This document shows, piece after piece, positions 11,936 through 24,799 of a DNA stretch of 64,000 bases (its first letter is position 1; each line of letters opens with the position of its first letter). The DNA is taken from the NCBI GenBank assembly GCA_028583405.1, contig CM053262.1, positions 22,251,521 through 22,315,520 on the forward strand. Direction: 5' to 3'. The notes below the pieces were generated by a model. The model was not told the DNA's origin. It worked only from the letters and a program-made list of their open reading frames with translations, and made no database searches. Source of the DNA: Pogonophryne albipinna (Eukaryota > Chordata > Actinopteri > Perciformes > Artedidraconidae). The translations under genes and the position numbers were made by a program.

Positions 11936-12282
11936 GGCCGTTTCTCAATCGCGAGGAAACGCCGAAGGACTGTTCCAATCTCCAGCATACTTGGAATTCC
12001 ACCGAGGCCGCGTCCTTGGTTTGGGGGAAATTTCGAGGCTGCACATGGGTAGACTTCGCGTCCTTCAAATCCCCACAATGCTTTGCGCACGGACCAATTT
12101 CCCCAAATCTGTGGCGGAAAATGTAAGGCTCGTCCTCTCATATGACGCACACCTGCACACTTGCTAGCCTGTTCCACTCTTCGTTTTCCGAATGCCAGGA
12201 AGGATTCTTGCCTAGCTTCTGAAGGAAGTGACTCGGAAGACATGTGCTACCAAGTCAGCATCCTCGCGATTGAGAAACGGCC
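11936..12282. mobile_element. MITE with perfect 22-bp terminal inverted repeats
   Basis: 11936-11957 and 12261-12282 are exact reverse complements over 22 bases, starting GGCCGTTTCTCAATCGCGAG. The flanks share only AAA, so the duplication length, and hence the superfamily, is unclear. The open frames in this segment run on both strands, overlap each other and cross the ends, so they are chance readings. Confidence 0.8.
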
Positions 12283-12406
12283 AAAGTCTTGAATATAAAA
12301 AAAATGTATATTGATTTATACAGTTCAGGTAATCCCTCTTAACAGAGTAGGTGGTGGAAATAACAAAAGGCGCTCACAAGGAGGAAAAAGAGGACTTAAT
12401 AAAAAC

Positions 12407-12797
12407 TTAAATGTGGGGTAGGTAATTTTGGAGAAAGCAGCTCGAGTGCGCTAGAATTTGAAAATACACAGCCGGAAAAAATCAGCCACTTCCTTACAGA
12501 GCCCCTCCTCCAACACACACGAACGCGCACATGACCAATGAGGGCACGAGATAAGTTTATGCCCAGATGGAAGGCTGACAGGCAGGTAGGCCATCCAGTT
12601 ACTTTAGCCGGGCCGGCTCAGATGATTGGTCGTGCTTTTTACAGAGCCACGGCTTCCACAGATGACATTTTTTAATGGAGTTTTTTGTCAAAGCACTGAA
12701 GATATTCATTGCTATCGGGATGTTAAGAGTATTCCATGGAATATAACAACAAGTGTATCTCGAGACGGTTTCTCAAACTTACCTACCCCACCTTTAA
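12407..12797. mobile_element. TTAA-ended MITE (GTGGGGTAGGTAA family), copy 1
   Basis: The left end is ttaaatgtggggtaggtaat and the right end is the complement of ttaaaggtggggtaggtaag. Both termini sit at TTAA, the target of piggyBac-type transposases. A second copy in the same orientation lies at 43708-44159 and shares cattgctatcgggatgttaa and neighbouring stretches. No coding capacity. Confidence 0.82.
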
Positions 12798-13084
12798 GCC
12801 TAACAAAATAAACAAACACAACAAAACCTGACTTGAGAGAAAGCAATCCTTTCTGAGTTGAGGCTTGGCACGACCATTCGAGGAAACAAACAAGACGAAC
12901 TGACACAGGACAGGGGAGAGACAGGACTGTTTAAATATGAGGTGAGTGGGAACAGGTGGAGACAATCAGGGGCGGGGCAGACACTAATGAAGGTGGGAAA
13001 AACACACAGGGGGAGGAAGAAAACAGGGCCTGAAATGAAAGACAAAATGCATAAACAAAACTAACACATTTGACGAGACACAAC
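12798..13084. other. Short spacer before the DIRS element, probably repeat-derived
   Basis: Purine-rich sequence (ggggagagacaggactg, then aacacacagggggaggaag). The overlapping open frames on both strands look like shadows. The style resembles dispersed fish repeats, but no borders are visible. Confidence 0.35.
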
Positions 13085-13260
13085 TTCTATTTCGTATAAG
13101 GCTTCGCCCTCTAAGGCTATCGCTATTGGGTAATCCCTCTGCAAGTGTGCAGCACTGACAGACTTAATCCACACCCACCTATGACGTGGGCCCCACCTAC
13201 GGACTCACTTCCGTATAAATAGGAAGTAGTCCCTACAATCTGCTCCCACTTTTCTTCAGC
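13085..13260 (+). repeat. Left inverted terminal repeat of the DIRS element
   Basis: Pairs with 18122-18299 in inverted orientation (ctattgggtaatccctctgc and agtccctacaatctgctccc are landmarks), with a few mismatches and an 11-base gap near the inner edge. It contains ccgtataaatagg at about 13212, a TATA-like motif that could serve transcription of the element. Confidence 0.92.
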
Positions 13261-15520
13261 ACTCCGTTGCAGAAGCACTGTACAGGCACAAGCTCTTTTC
13301 AGAGCTGTTTACTAGAAAGCAAACATTTCCCCCTGGCCACATCCTCCCTCTCCTCCGGCGGGGGAGACAGGGCGGGGCTCGGTGTTAGCCGACATATGAG
13401 TTACGACCGGCTGTGGCTGGCTCGCTCCAGGGAGGAAGCGGCTTTACACAGACGATACAGGTGAGTCCTGCCGGGGATTGGAGCACGCAAACGCGGCTCT
13501 CACTCCCCAGGTGTCGTGCACTCATTGTGTCCGTCTCCCTCTGGCCCACAGACAGCGGAGAGCGAACGCTCTCGCGGCTGCGGCCGGGGATGATTGGCTA
13601 GTCCAGGAGTCTTACTCTGTGGACCAAGCCCTTGATTATTGGATCCGAGTGGCGGGCAGCAGTCAGGCAACTTCTTCCCCTCCATTCACGGATCACCATG
13701 TGGTTCCCCCGGCCCCATCCTCCCTCGGACGGGGGAGACAGGGCGGGGCCCGGTGTCGGCCCGGCAGCCGAGCCTATAGGTTCGGCTGCCGGGCTGACAC
13801 TATCCGCCATCTCGGCTCTGCCGTATAGGCGGTATTCTCCAGGAACTCCCGGAGATCATCGGAAAGGCAGTCGCCTAATGAGACCTCCCCGTTCCCCCGG
13901 TTCAGGAGAGCTCTCCTCCGGATGACATAAGCGGCTGCCTCATAGCCTGTCGGTTATTAGGCAGCAGGGCTCGCGGCACAAACCGGCTGTCATTAAAACC
14001 TGTCGGTTGATTAGACAGCACGGGCTTGTTTCCTATGTCACAGATATGCCTCCACACACCGTTCATTCCTCAAGCGGGTTTGAGCGTGAACGCGCCTCAA
14101 TGTCCGGTTTACGAGCCTTCTCCTAAACGGCGACATGGTGAGAGCCGCTGTGCAATACAGCGTGTGGAGGTGCAAGAGCCGGCTGTAACCTGTCAGTCAG
14201 CAGGCAGCAGGGCTCGTGGCGCAAGCCAGCTGTAATTAACCAGGCGGTTATTAGACAGCAGGGCTTGACGTTTAAACCTGATGCTCCTAACCTGTCGGTT
14301 AGCAGGCATCTGTCCCAGATGTGTCTACTACACACGGTCGTAATGAGCCCAGGGCTGTTATTACGCACTGTGTAAATAGCACTGCACACACCTCCGCTCA
14401 TTCCTCAGCAGGTTTGAGCGTGAACGCGCCTCAATGTCCAGTTTACGAGCCTTCTCCTAAACAGAGACAGGATGAGAGCTGGTGTGAGATGCAGCGTGTG
14501 GAGGCCCCCTCGCAGCTTTTCGGTCCGGGCCCCTCTTGGGTTGCTTCACGGGCAACGGCGGCGAGGGCTCTGACGTGGCTCGTCACCATGACAACCACAG
14601 CACATCCAGAGCATGTCGCACGCTCTCAGAATATTACGCGTGTGTTCGATGGACAGATGGATAATAATAAGCAGCAAGGCCCACCGGGTAAGCCGGCTGC
14701 CCCTAACCTGTCGGTTATATGCAGCATGGCTCGCTGCATAAATCGGCTGTCTTTAAAACCTATTGGTTTTTAGGTAGCTCGGTTTTTCTCCTCTGTCCCA
14801 AACCTACCTCCTACACACGGTCATAATGAGCCCACGAGTGCCATTATTACAGTGAGGACAGCACTGCACACAACTCCGCTCATCCCTTAGGGGTGTTGAG
14901 CGTGAACGCACCTCGGTGTCCAGTTTAACACTGTAAGCAATTGCTGTTATTTTACAGCCAATTTTCAACACTAATCTACTGGCAGCCCCCTAACCAGAAT
15001 GTTACTGTGAATTATTTAATTGTTTACAGTAATGGACTGAAATTGTTGAACAGTATGAATACTGTATAATTTCAGTGTATTGCTGGCATCTCTGCTGCCT
15101 AAGCCGGCTGTGTTTTTTAACTTGTCGGTTAATAAAACAGCAGGGCTTGCTATTCAATCCGTCTACCTTAAACTTTTTGGGTTTAGGCAGCACGGATTTT
15201 TTCTCTGTTTCAGACGTACCTCCTACCCACGGTCGTAATAAGCCCACGGAGGGCCATTATTACGCATTGTGTGGACAGCACTGCACACACCTCCGCTCAT
15301 CCCTTAGTGATGTTGAGCGTGAATGCGCGGTTTACGAGTCTTCTCCTAAACGGCGACATATTGAGAGCCTGTGTGAAATGCAGCGTGTGGAGGGCTCTGG
15401 CGTGGTTTGCCACCAACCACAGCACATCCAGAGAATGTACACCCGGCGCTATCAGAGTACTGTATGGTACTCAGGGTGGCGGCGCGTGTGTCTGATGGAC
15501 AGATGGATGAGCAGGCGGAT
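13261..15520 (+). pseudogene. Degenerate leader and gag-like region of the DIRS element
   Basis: No single frame spans this region. Short frames repeat a block reading GLSVNAPQCPVYEPSPK (near 14081 and 14418 in full; decayed near 14898 and 15313), followed by an ES.C..QRVE-like stretch. Between them, DNA modules such as aacctgtcggttattaggca recur (about 13948, 14000, 14186, 14240, 14287, 14707, 14757, 15120, 15173). A leader segment at 13398-13460 duplicates the RT active-site region. The position just before RT matches where DIRS elements carry gag, but no gag motif proves this. Confidence 0.6.
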
Positions 15521-15529
15521 GGGCAGAGG

Positions 15530-16180
15530 ATAGTCTCTGCAGTTCGCCTCTCCGCCCCGCAGTTCTACGGGATACAGGGAACCCTGTCATCCCGGGAACA
15601 GTGTCTCGCGCTCCGTGCAGAGCGGCAGGAACTCTTGTTAAAAGAAAGCTTTTTTCCAGGGTTCCTCATGGGGAAGAAAATCAGGGTTTTTTACTCCCGG
15701 TATTTTCTGGTCCCGAAGGAGACGGGGCGGGGGGAATGAGACCCATCCTCGATCTGTCAGTGTCCAACAAAGGGAATGGCCTTTCCCCATGCTGACGATC
15801 AAACAGGTGCTGGAGTGTGTTCACCAGGGAGACTGGTTCACATCCATAATCCTGAAGGATGCATTCCTCCACGTAACGATCATCCCGAAACACAGCAATT
15901 TCCTGCGTTTCTCATTCCTAGGTCCACGCACTTTTTCAAAGTGGGTGGAGACGGTTGGAGCAGCTACTCAGAAAGGGGATGAGAGTGTTATTTTACCTGG
16001 ACGACCGGCTGTGGCTGGCTAGCTCCAGGAAGGGAGAAAGCGGCTTACAGACGATACAGTTCGTATCTCATCTGTCAAACCTGGGTTTCATTATCAACCT
16101 TAAGAAGAGCTGTCCTCGTCCCTCCCAGGTTATCTTTTTAACTGGGAGTGGAATTGAACTCAGCCCGCATGAGAGCGCGA
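15530..16180 (+). pseudogene. DIRS reverse transcriptase, frameshifted
   Basis: The RT blocks are split over three frames. RPILDLSVSNK is in frame 1 near 15739. LTIKQVLECVHQGDWFTSI and LKDAFLHVTI are in frame 3 near 15789-15880. The catalytic FYLDD box is in frame 1 near 15991, followed by GFIINLKKS. The order and wording match DIRS-type RTs (LT.RQVL..V..GDWFT, LKDA, .DD). Between the LKDA block and YLDD, sequence normally containing the PFGL-type block is missing. At least two frameshifts or deletions make it non-functional. Confidence 0.85.
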
Positions 16181-16429
16181 CTCTCACAGCGGAGAGGGGA
16201 GAAAGTGACAGCTCTCCTCCGGCGCGTCACACCCCGCGGGGCGGTGACACCCCTCTCCGTGATGCAGCTGTGAGACATGATATCAGCTGGTCACGTGGTG
16301 ATTCCCCTGGGTCTCCTTCATAGTGAGGAGACTCCAGAGGTGGTTTATTCGCCTGTGCATCGACCCCGTGCGTCAGAGGAGACGCATGGTGTACATTCCT
16401 CCTTCCGTGGTTTTGGATTGAATCCACTG

Positions 16430-16745
16430 GAAAAATCTCCACGTCCTGTCAGTGGGGGTGCCCCTGAGCAGAGTGACGTCACACACCGCAGTGTTCACAG
16501 ATGCATCTCTCGCAGGCTGAGGAACGTGCATGTCGCAGGCAGTGGGAGGACAGTGGCCGGGTCACATGTCTCTCCATATAAACATGCTGGAATTACTCTC
16601 CGTATGGAAAGTGCTCCAGCACTTCGCCCTGTTGCTGTACAATCAACATATGTTGATTCAAACAGACAACAAAGCAGCGGCGGCCTACATAAATCGCCAG
16701 GGAGGTGTTCGATCAGCGCAGCTGCTGAGCACACAGCCAAATGGA
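16430..16745 (+). pseudogene. DIRS RNase H domain with an in-frame stop
   Basis: In frame 3 the reading gives VFTDAS (first catalytic Asp, near 16491), a tga stop soon after, then HINMLELLSVWKVL (catalytic Glu) and IQTDNKAAAAYINRQGG (catalytic Asp near 16665). The spacing and the AAYINRQGG wording are typical of DIRS and related RNase H domains. The stop after SLAG and the missing frame continuity upstream indicate decay. Confidence 0.82.
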
Positions 16746-16995
16746 CAGCGTTCCGTTTGGTGTGCAGGGAAAAGCCTGGACCCCGTTGGGCCGCCTGCCT
16801 CGTGCTGTCGTTCCTCCAGCTGTTGCTGGACAGGAATTGGCTTATAGCACGGTAAAAACATATGCTGCTGCCATTTCATCTTGCCACGTAGGTTTGGTGT
16901 CAGCACGGTGTTTAGTCACCCGCTGACAAAACGTTTTCTACGGGGAGCACAGAGACTCAGACCTGTGTCACGCGCTATGGCGCCTCAATGGGTTT

Positions 16996-17925
16996 TTGGC
17001 TTTAGTGTTACGCGCACTGAGTAAAGCTCCATTTGAACCTTTAGACCAGGTCCCCCTAAAGTTCTTGTCAGCCAAAGTAGCTCTGCTCTTGGCTCTGATA
17101 TCAGCTAAAAGGGTGAGTGATCGGTCTGCTCTCTCGGTGGCTCCGTCATGTCTCCAGATCCAAGGAGAGGGCAGCTCAGCTGTTTTGCGCCCTAACCCGG
17201 CTTTTATGCCAAAGGTCATCACAAGCTCTTTTAGATCGAGAGTGATACCTTTGGATGGCTTCTTTCCTCCTCCTCACACATCAGAGGAGGAAGCCACATC
17301 TCATCTCCTCCGTCCCGTGCGCGCGCTGTCATGCTATATTGCACGCACGGCTGCTTTACGCAGTTCCCAGCGTCTGTCTGTGCATTACAGAGAGCGCTCA
17401 ATAGGGCAGCCTCTGTCGGCACAGCGCCTGTCACACTGGCTGTGTGAGGCTGTGTCACAGGCGTATGTTTTCTCTGGGTTGGATCCCCCGGAGAACATCA
17501 AAGCGCACTCCACCAGAGGAGTTTCCTCCTCCACGGCGTTGCACGGAGGAATGACAGTGGAAGACATTTGCACTGCTGCATCTTGGTCTTCCCCCTGCTC
17601 TTTTATTCGTGTTTATTTTGAGGGATGTCTCCCAATCCTCTCTGACACACTCAGTACTGAGTGTCCTGTCAGAGTGAGTAATGTCGGGGACTCCACTGCG
17701 TGCCCTCTCTCCTGCCTGTCGGCACTTAGAGAGCTGCCCTTTCCCCCCTCTTTGATCGTTTTAACAAGTGGGACTTTGGTCTCTACTTTTTATAAACGAC
17801 AGGTAGCCTATTTAGCCTACCTTCTTTCCCGTATGGAGAATATTCATTTTTTAAATGCTATATTCCCTGGGAATGTGATGCTCCATTTACGCATGGCGAA
17901 ATGGACATGGGTTATTAACTGAGTA
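16996..17925 (+). CDS. DIRS tyrosine recombinase (open frame)
   Basis: A 308-codon open frame follows the RNase H region and ends just before the internal complementary region, the usual place of the DIRS recombinase. In-frame residues fit a phage-integrase-type fold: Arg39 in AKRVSD, then His171 and Arg174 in AHSTRG, and Tyr207 in SFIRVYF as the likely nucleophile after AASWSSP. These enzymes join a circular cDNA to genomic DNA without target duplication. The chosen ATG may be internal; the N-terminal part of the domain could continue upstream in another frame (16741-16930 reads plausibly but is broken). The C-terminal 90 residues after Tyr207 have no clear counterpart and may be read-through. 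Activity is not demonstrated. Confidence 0.82.
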
Positions 17926-17994
17926 GGTGTGTTTTTGTGCTTCTGGTAACGGACGGACCAGTGGGGCGTAGACTACATCCTGTTTCGCCCTTAA

Positions 17995-18095
17995 CCCAAT
18001 AGCGATAGCCTTAGAGGGCGAAGCCTTATACGAAATAGAACTGGGGTTACGTACTGTAACCCAGCTTCTATGAGTATAGGCGCAGCCCTCTAAGG
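17995..18095. repeat. DIRS internal complementary region
   Basis: 17995-18040 is the exact reverse complement of the first 46 bases of the element (13085-13130). 18041-18095 is the exact reverse complement of the last 55 bases (18270-18324). In DIRS1 this region is thought to template completion of the ends and circularisation of the cDNA. The point where the two halves meet (18040/18041) defines the outer ends of the element. Confidence 0.95.
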
Positions 18096-18121
18096 TTCGG
18101 GCCCCACTGGCTCCGCGAATA

Positions 18122-18324
18122 GCTGAAGAAAAGCTGTTTGTGTGGGAGCAGATTGTAGGGACTACTTCCTATTTATACGGAAGTGAGTCCGTAGGTGGGG
18201 CCCATAGGTGGGCGTGGATTAAGTCTGTCAGTGCTGCACACGTGCAGAGGGATTACCCAATAGCGATGGCCTTAGAGGGCTGCGCCTATACTCATAGAAG
18301 CTGGGTTACAGTACGTAACCCCAG
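18122..18324 (-). repeat. Right inverted terminal repeat of the DIRS element
   Basis: 18122-18299 mirrors the left repeat. The final 25 bases (18300-18324, ending gtacgtaacccc then ag) have no left counterpart. A right repeat longer than the left by about this amount is known for DIRS1. The extension is itself nearly palindromic around gggttac and gtaaccc. Confidence 0.9.
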
Positions 18325-20983
<2,659 letters not shown>

Positions 20984-21216
20984 TTAAAAGTATGTAAATA
21001 TTGTCCGCCACATTTACTTAAACACTATTAATGATTTTGAATGTTATTCGTTAAGCACTTTAGGTTAGCACTTCAAACTTACGAGCAAGATAAATGTGTC
21101 TTCTGATTTGCCTTGCCTAACATATGAAAGTACATTAACACTTAAAATGAGTCAATGTTTCACCTAATGTAAGTGTTTTGGAAGTGTTTGCACCTGTTGG
21201 CCACCATACTATTTAA
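20984..21216. repeat. Duplicated segment, left copy
   Basis: Begins ttaaaagtatgtaaatattg and ends ggccaccatactatttaa. The same segment, with an internal deletion of roughly 65-70 bases, is repeated in direct orientation at 21706-21877. Both ends of this copy lie at TTAA. Confidence 0.85.
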
Positions 21217-21705
21217 CCCTTAGATGCATAAGTGGGTCTTTTTTGACCCGGTGAGGTGGTTTTCTTGAAGTATCTTTGTAATTACATTTTGTTATCATTT
21301 CATATTCCAGCTATTCCTCAAAAAACATGTTTTGGATATCATGCCATTCAAATTTTAAATTTACATTTTAAGAAATTGTAGTTTTTGTATTACTACCCCA
21401 AGATTCCATAAGTGGGACAAAAATGACCCGGATGCCTTTTCTATGGGATTTCGTTGTTTTTTTTAATGTAATTTTTTTTTCTAAAATGATAAATAGTGAA
21501 AATTTCAATATAAAATATTTCTAGTGAAAATTTCAATATAAAATATTTCTAGTGTGAAACAAAATATAATACTAAATATTATACAAGTGATTTTTCTTAA
21601 CCAAAAGGACAAAAATGGCATAAAAACACTATTCTAATACGGGTCCTTTTTGACCCACTTACTGTATGGAAGAGTGTAGGGTCCAGTCACTCGGGCATCT
21701 AAGGG
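21217..21705. mobile_element. TTAA-flanked, piggyBac-like MITE (CCCTTAGATGC family)
   Basis: Inverted ends CCCTTAGATGC and GCATCTAAGGG are flanked by TTAA on each side (21213-21216 and 21706-21709), the hallmark target duplication of piggyBac-type elements, whose termini usually start CCC. Subterminal tttttgaccc motifs face inwards at both ends. No coding frame. Internally, aaatttcaatataaaatatt is tandemly duplicated (near 21500 and 21528). Confidence 0.85.
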
Positions 21706-21877
21706 TTAAAAGTATGTAAATATTGTCCGCCACATTTACTTAAAAACACTATTAATGATTTTGAATGTTATTCGCTAGGCACTTTTGGTTAGCACTTCAA
21801 ACTTACGAGCAAGATAAATGTGTCTTCTGATTTGCCTTTCCTAAAACCTGTTGGCCACCGTACTATTTAACTTAAAG
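21706..21877. repeat. Duplicated segment, right copy
   Basis: Direct repeat of 20984-21216 beginning ttaaaagtatgtaaatattg and ending gccaccgtactatttaac. It lacks the part corresponding to about 21118-21188. Confidence 0.85.
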
Positions 21878-22456
21878 ACGAAATATCATTTCATTTTGTA
21901 AATGAACTGCCACAAATGTAACAATAAATCTGTTAACATTACTTTGTTACATTACAATAGCTGTGTTGTCATGCTTACAGTACACAGTATATATCATTTT
22001 GTAAATCTCGCTCTTTACCCTTTCTTTCAGAGTAGGAGATTCAACATCTTGCCCCTAAATGTTTTATAGGAGACGTATAACGTGACATTAAATGTGATAG
22101 TACCCAGCGTGGGCCTTGGCTTTGTGTTTGGTGCATGCAGAGGCACACCTCAATGAGAATGTATAGCTCAAATATATAAAAATGACAGCTGAGTGGGTGT
22201 ACCACAGCTGGCAGGCTGCTCCCTCTACCTCACCACGGAGGAAATCACGTTGGCTGTCAACGTGACTGCTGCCGCCACGCTGTACCTCCATTATGGCGCA
22301 CCGTGTTTATCGTGTTCTCCCCTTTCTCCTGCAATGTTTAGAACAGGAGCCAAAGTGCAGACTGGCCTTTAAGACAAGAAGAGCCTTTAAGCAAAGACGG
22401 CTTACCCCTAAGCCTCCAGATCACACAGATGGCTGGATGTTGAGGTTTGGCACCCA
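21878..22456. other. Non-coding stretch, nothing recognised
   Basis: The open frames at 22088-22291 (minus) and 22293-22634 (plus) show no recognisable domain; the latter runs into the inverted repeat arm. Confidence 0.35.
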
Positions 22457-23506
22457 GCAACACATCCTCACTCCCAGGTCGGCCTATGTTGACGTTATGT
22501 CAAGTCCCCTTAGCGTCCATTTTCAACGCAAGGGGGGGGGCCCCTTAGCGTCCATTTTCAGCTTTCCGGGATGTCCATATGCTTCTATGGACGCTCATGG
22601 AAGCACGGCATTCGTTTGTGTCGGCTGCCCTTAAAGGCAATGTGAGCGTCCATTCTCATTGGATAACGGAGAATTGTACACCCGGAAGTAAGTATTCCCC
22701 TTACTGTCGATTGATTTTACAGTGATATCTGCACTACTCATCGACTAAAAAACACCAGATTATCCTTGTTAATTACACAACATTGATTGGTTTAAATTGT
22801 GTGCAATGCTTTTGTATTTTTCCCCTTCGATTCGAAGTAAAGGATGGCAGAAGACACTACACTACCCAGAATCCCCAGCTATCGTTTGGACTACACCATG
22901 TGCTCTGTTTGACAAACCCCGTGATAGTCCTCAAGCTCTGTGATTGGAGAGTGTGCTCCGAGGGTTAAGCCAGCCTCGAACAGCACTTGAAATGGGATGG
23001 AACCACGGCAGACTGTCCAAAACTGGATTTGAACGGGTCCACCGTTACATCAGCATGTGTAACAGTTAAATATGCAGTGGTGTTTATTTGTAAATCATTT
23101 AGTATAATCACACAAATTCTGTGTTTTATATTCAACAATTCTGTGTTCTTTATTTATTGATTGTTCAATACCTGACAAGGCCGGAGATGAAATATCTACA
23201 TACATCTTATAAGAGTATAATACATTATGTATAATATCAGTTAAAATAAGTGCTTCAACATAGTTAACATTGCTGGAGGTATGCACACATATTGATAGAT
23301 GTCTTGTAATGCACTATTGAGGAACCTGCGACCCAAGTTTTTCATTCAATGCATAACTACACCATAGTTGTGTAGGCCTCTATGATATGTCAATAAACCT
23401 TAGAAAATCTTGAAATCTTGAAAGGGATGTGCAAAATAGTCATTATATACAGTCTTTAATTAACTATTAGTAGAGAATAACGAGTAATGAAAATACTTTA
23501 TAGGGA

Positions 23507-23640
23507 TCCTATTAAAGGTCCCATGTCATGGCCATTTCCACTGATCATAATTCCATTGCTGAGGTCTACTAGAATAGAATTATACTGTGCAATTTTCCAA
23601 ACTCACATTGGTTTCGCAGACAGCATATTTAACTGTACAC
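23507..23640 (+). mobile_element. Fragment of the CCCATGTCATGG MITE in the inverted-repeat spacer
   Basis: The segment from ttaaaggtcccatgtcatgg to aaactcacattggtttc matches the left end of the element at 41279. The right part of the element is absent. Confidence 0.75.
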
Positions 23641-24109
23641 ATGCTGATGTAACGCAAATGTTCCAACTTGGGATCAATAAAGTATATCTTATCTTAAGCT
23701 GATCGATGGCTACTGCCATATTTGCAAAATGTGCCTCTGAACCTTGACAAGTGCATGTTTCAGGCTTATCAATTAATGTAATGTAATGTAATGTTATCAA
23801 TTAACAACAGGGGTCACAAACATAAGACCAGCTGTTAAATAAAGGTCTTCTGACCTTAGCTGGCATGTGTGTATATATATTAATGCTGCCCATTATGGGC
23901 ACAAGCAATTTTCACCCATTTATTAATTATATGTTTTAAATATGAGTGTTTCCTATCCCCTAAACCTCCAGGGATGTACACAGTTTAATACTGGCAACTT
24001 CTTATTATGGGAAATACGAAAACGTCTTTTAAAACTACAACTCCCAGTAGAGACGTGCCATAGATAGAGAACATGTTGCGAAACAGAATAGCCAGCATGT
24101 GTAGTTCTG

Positions 24110-24162
24110 GGGACGGGGTGGGGGACGGGGGGGACGGGGGGGACGGGGGGGGGGGGGCGCGG
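24110..24162 (+). repeat. Poly-G rich tract with G-quadruplex potential
   Basis: Several runs of 4-13 G separated by single a or ac/t, directly at the inner border of the right inverted-repeat arm. The pattern meets the usual G3+N1-7 quadruplex rule on the + strand. Confidence 0.7.
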
Positions 24163-24799
24163 TGGACCCGTTCAAATCCAGTTTTGGACAGTCTGCCGTG
24201 ATTCCATCCCATTTCAAGTGCTGTTCAAGGCTGGCGTAACCCTCGGAGCACACTCTCCAATCACAGAGCTTGAGGACTATCACGGGGTTTGTCAAACAGA
24301 GCACATGGTGTAGTCCAAACGATAGCTGGGGATTCTGGGTAGTGTAGTGTCTTCTGCCATCCTTTACTCCGAAAAAATATTTGTTTCTCCGAATCGAAGG
24401 GGAAAAATACAAAAGCATTGCACACAATTTAAACCAATCAATGTTGTGTAATTAACAAGGATAATCTGGTGTTTTTTAGTCGATGAGTAGTGCAGATATC
24501 ACTGTAAAATCAATCGACAGTAAGGGGAATACTTACTTCCGGGTGTACAATTCTCCGTTATCCAATGAGAATGGACGCTCACATTGCCTTTAAGGGCAGC
24601 CGACACAAACGAATGCCGTGCTTCCATGAGCGTCCATAGAAGCATATGGACATCCCGGAAAGCTGAAAATGGACGCTAAGGGCCCCCCCCCTTGCGTTGA
24701 AAATGGACGCTAAGGGCCCCCCCCTTGCGTTGAAAATGGACGCTAAGGGGACTTGACATAACGTCAACATAGGCCGACCTGGGAGTGAGGATGTGTTGC

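Larger units (their letters stand above)
13085..18324 (+). mobile_element. DIRS1-like tyrosine-recombinase retrotransposon, complete ends
   Basis: Order on the + strand: left inverted terminal repeat (13085-13260), leader and gag-like region, reverse transcriptase, RNase H, tyrosine recombinase, internal complementary region (17995-18095), right inverted terminal repeat (18122-18324). This is the DIRS1 plan, in which a circular DNA intermediate is integrated by a tyrosine recombinase rather than by a DDE integrase or endonuclease. The internal complementary region fixes both outer ends to the base. No target duplication is evident, as expected for this order. The gag and RT parts are damaged, while the recombinase frame is long and open. 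Confidence 0.92.
22457..24799. repeat. Large inverted repeat (arms about 0.6 kb, 1.1-kb spacer)
   Basis: The left arm 22457-23043 and right arm 24161-24799 are reverse complements at very high identity over their whole length, for example caacacatcctcactcccag at the outer edge and gaacgggtccacc at the inner edge. Differences are informative. The cttagcgtccattttcaacg unit with its G-run occurs about twice in the left arm and three times in the right, and the right arm has about 20 extra bases near 24375 (aaatatttgtttctccg). The spacer 23044-24160 is not palindromic. Open frames in one arm mirror those in the other and encode nothing recognised. Confidence 0.9.

Noticed and set aside
11810..12243. 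Four overlapping frames around the 22-base-TIR MITE
   Set aside because: They overlap on both strands and cross the element ends, which real genes would not.
13085..18324. LTR retrotransposon or endogenous retrovirus
   Set aside because: Terminal repeats are inverted, an internal complementary region is present, and the enzyme after RNase H is a tyrosine recombinase, not a DDE integrase.
22293..22634. 113-codon frame entering the inverted repeat
   Set aside because: Crosses the arm border, and its mirror appears in the other arm; no domain.
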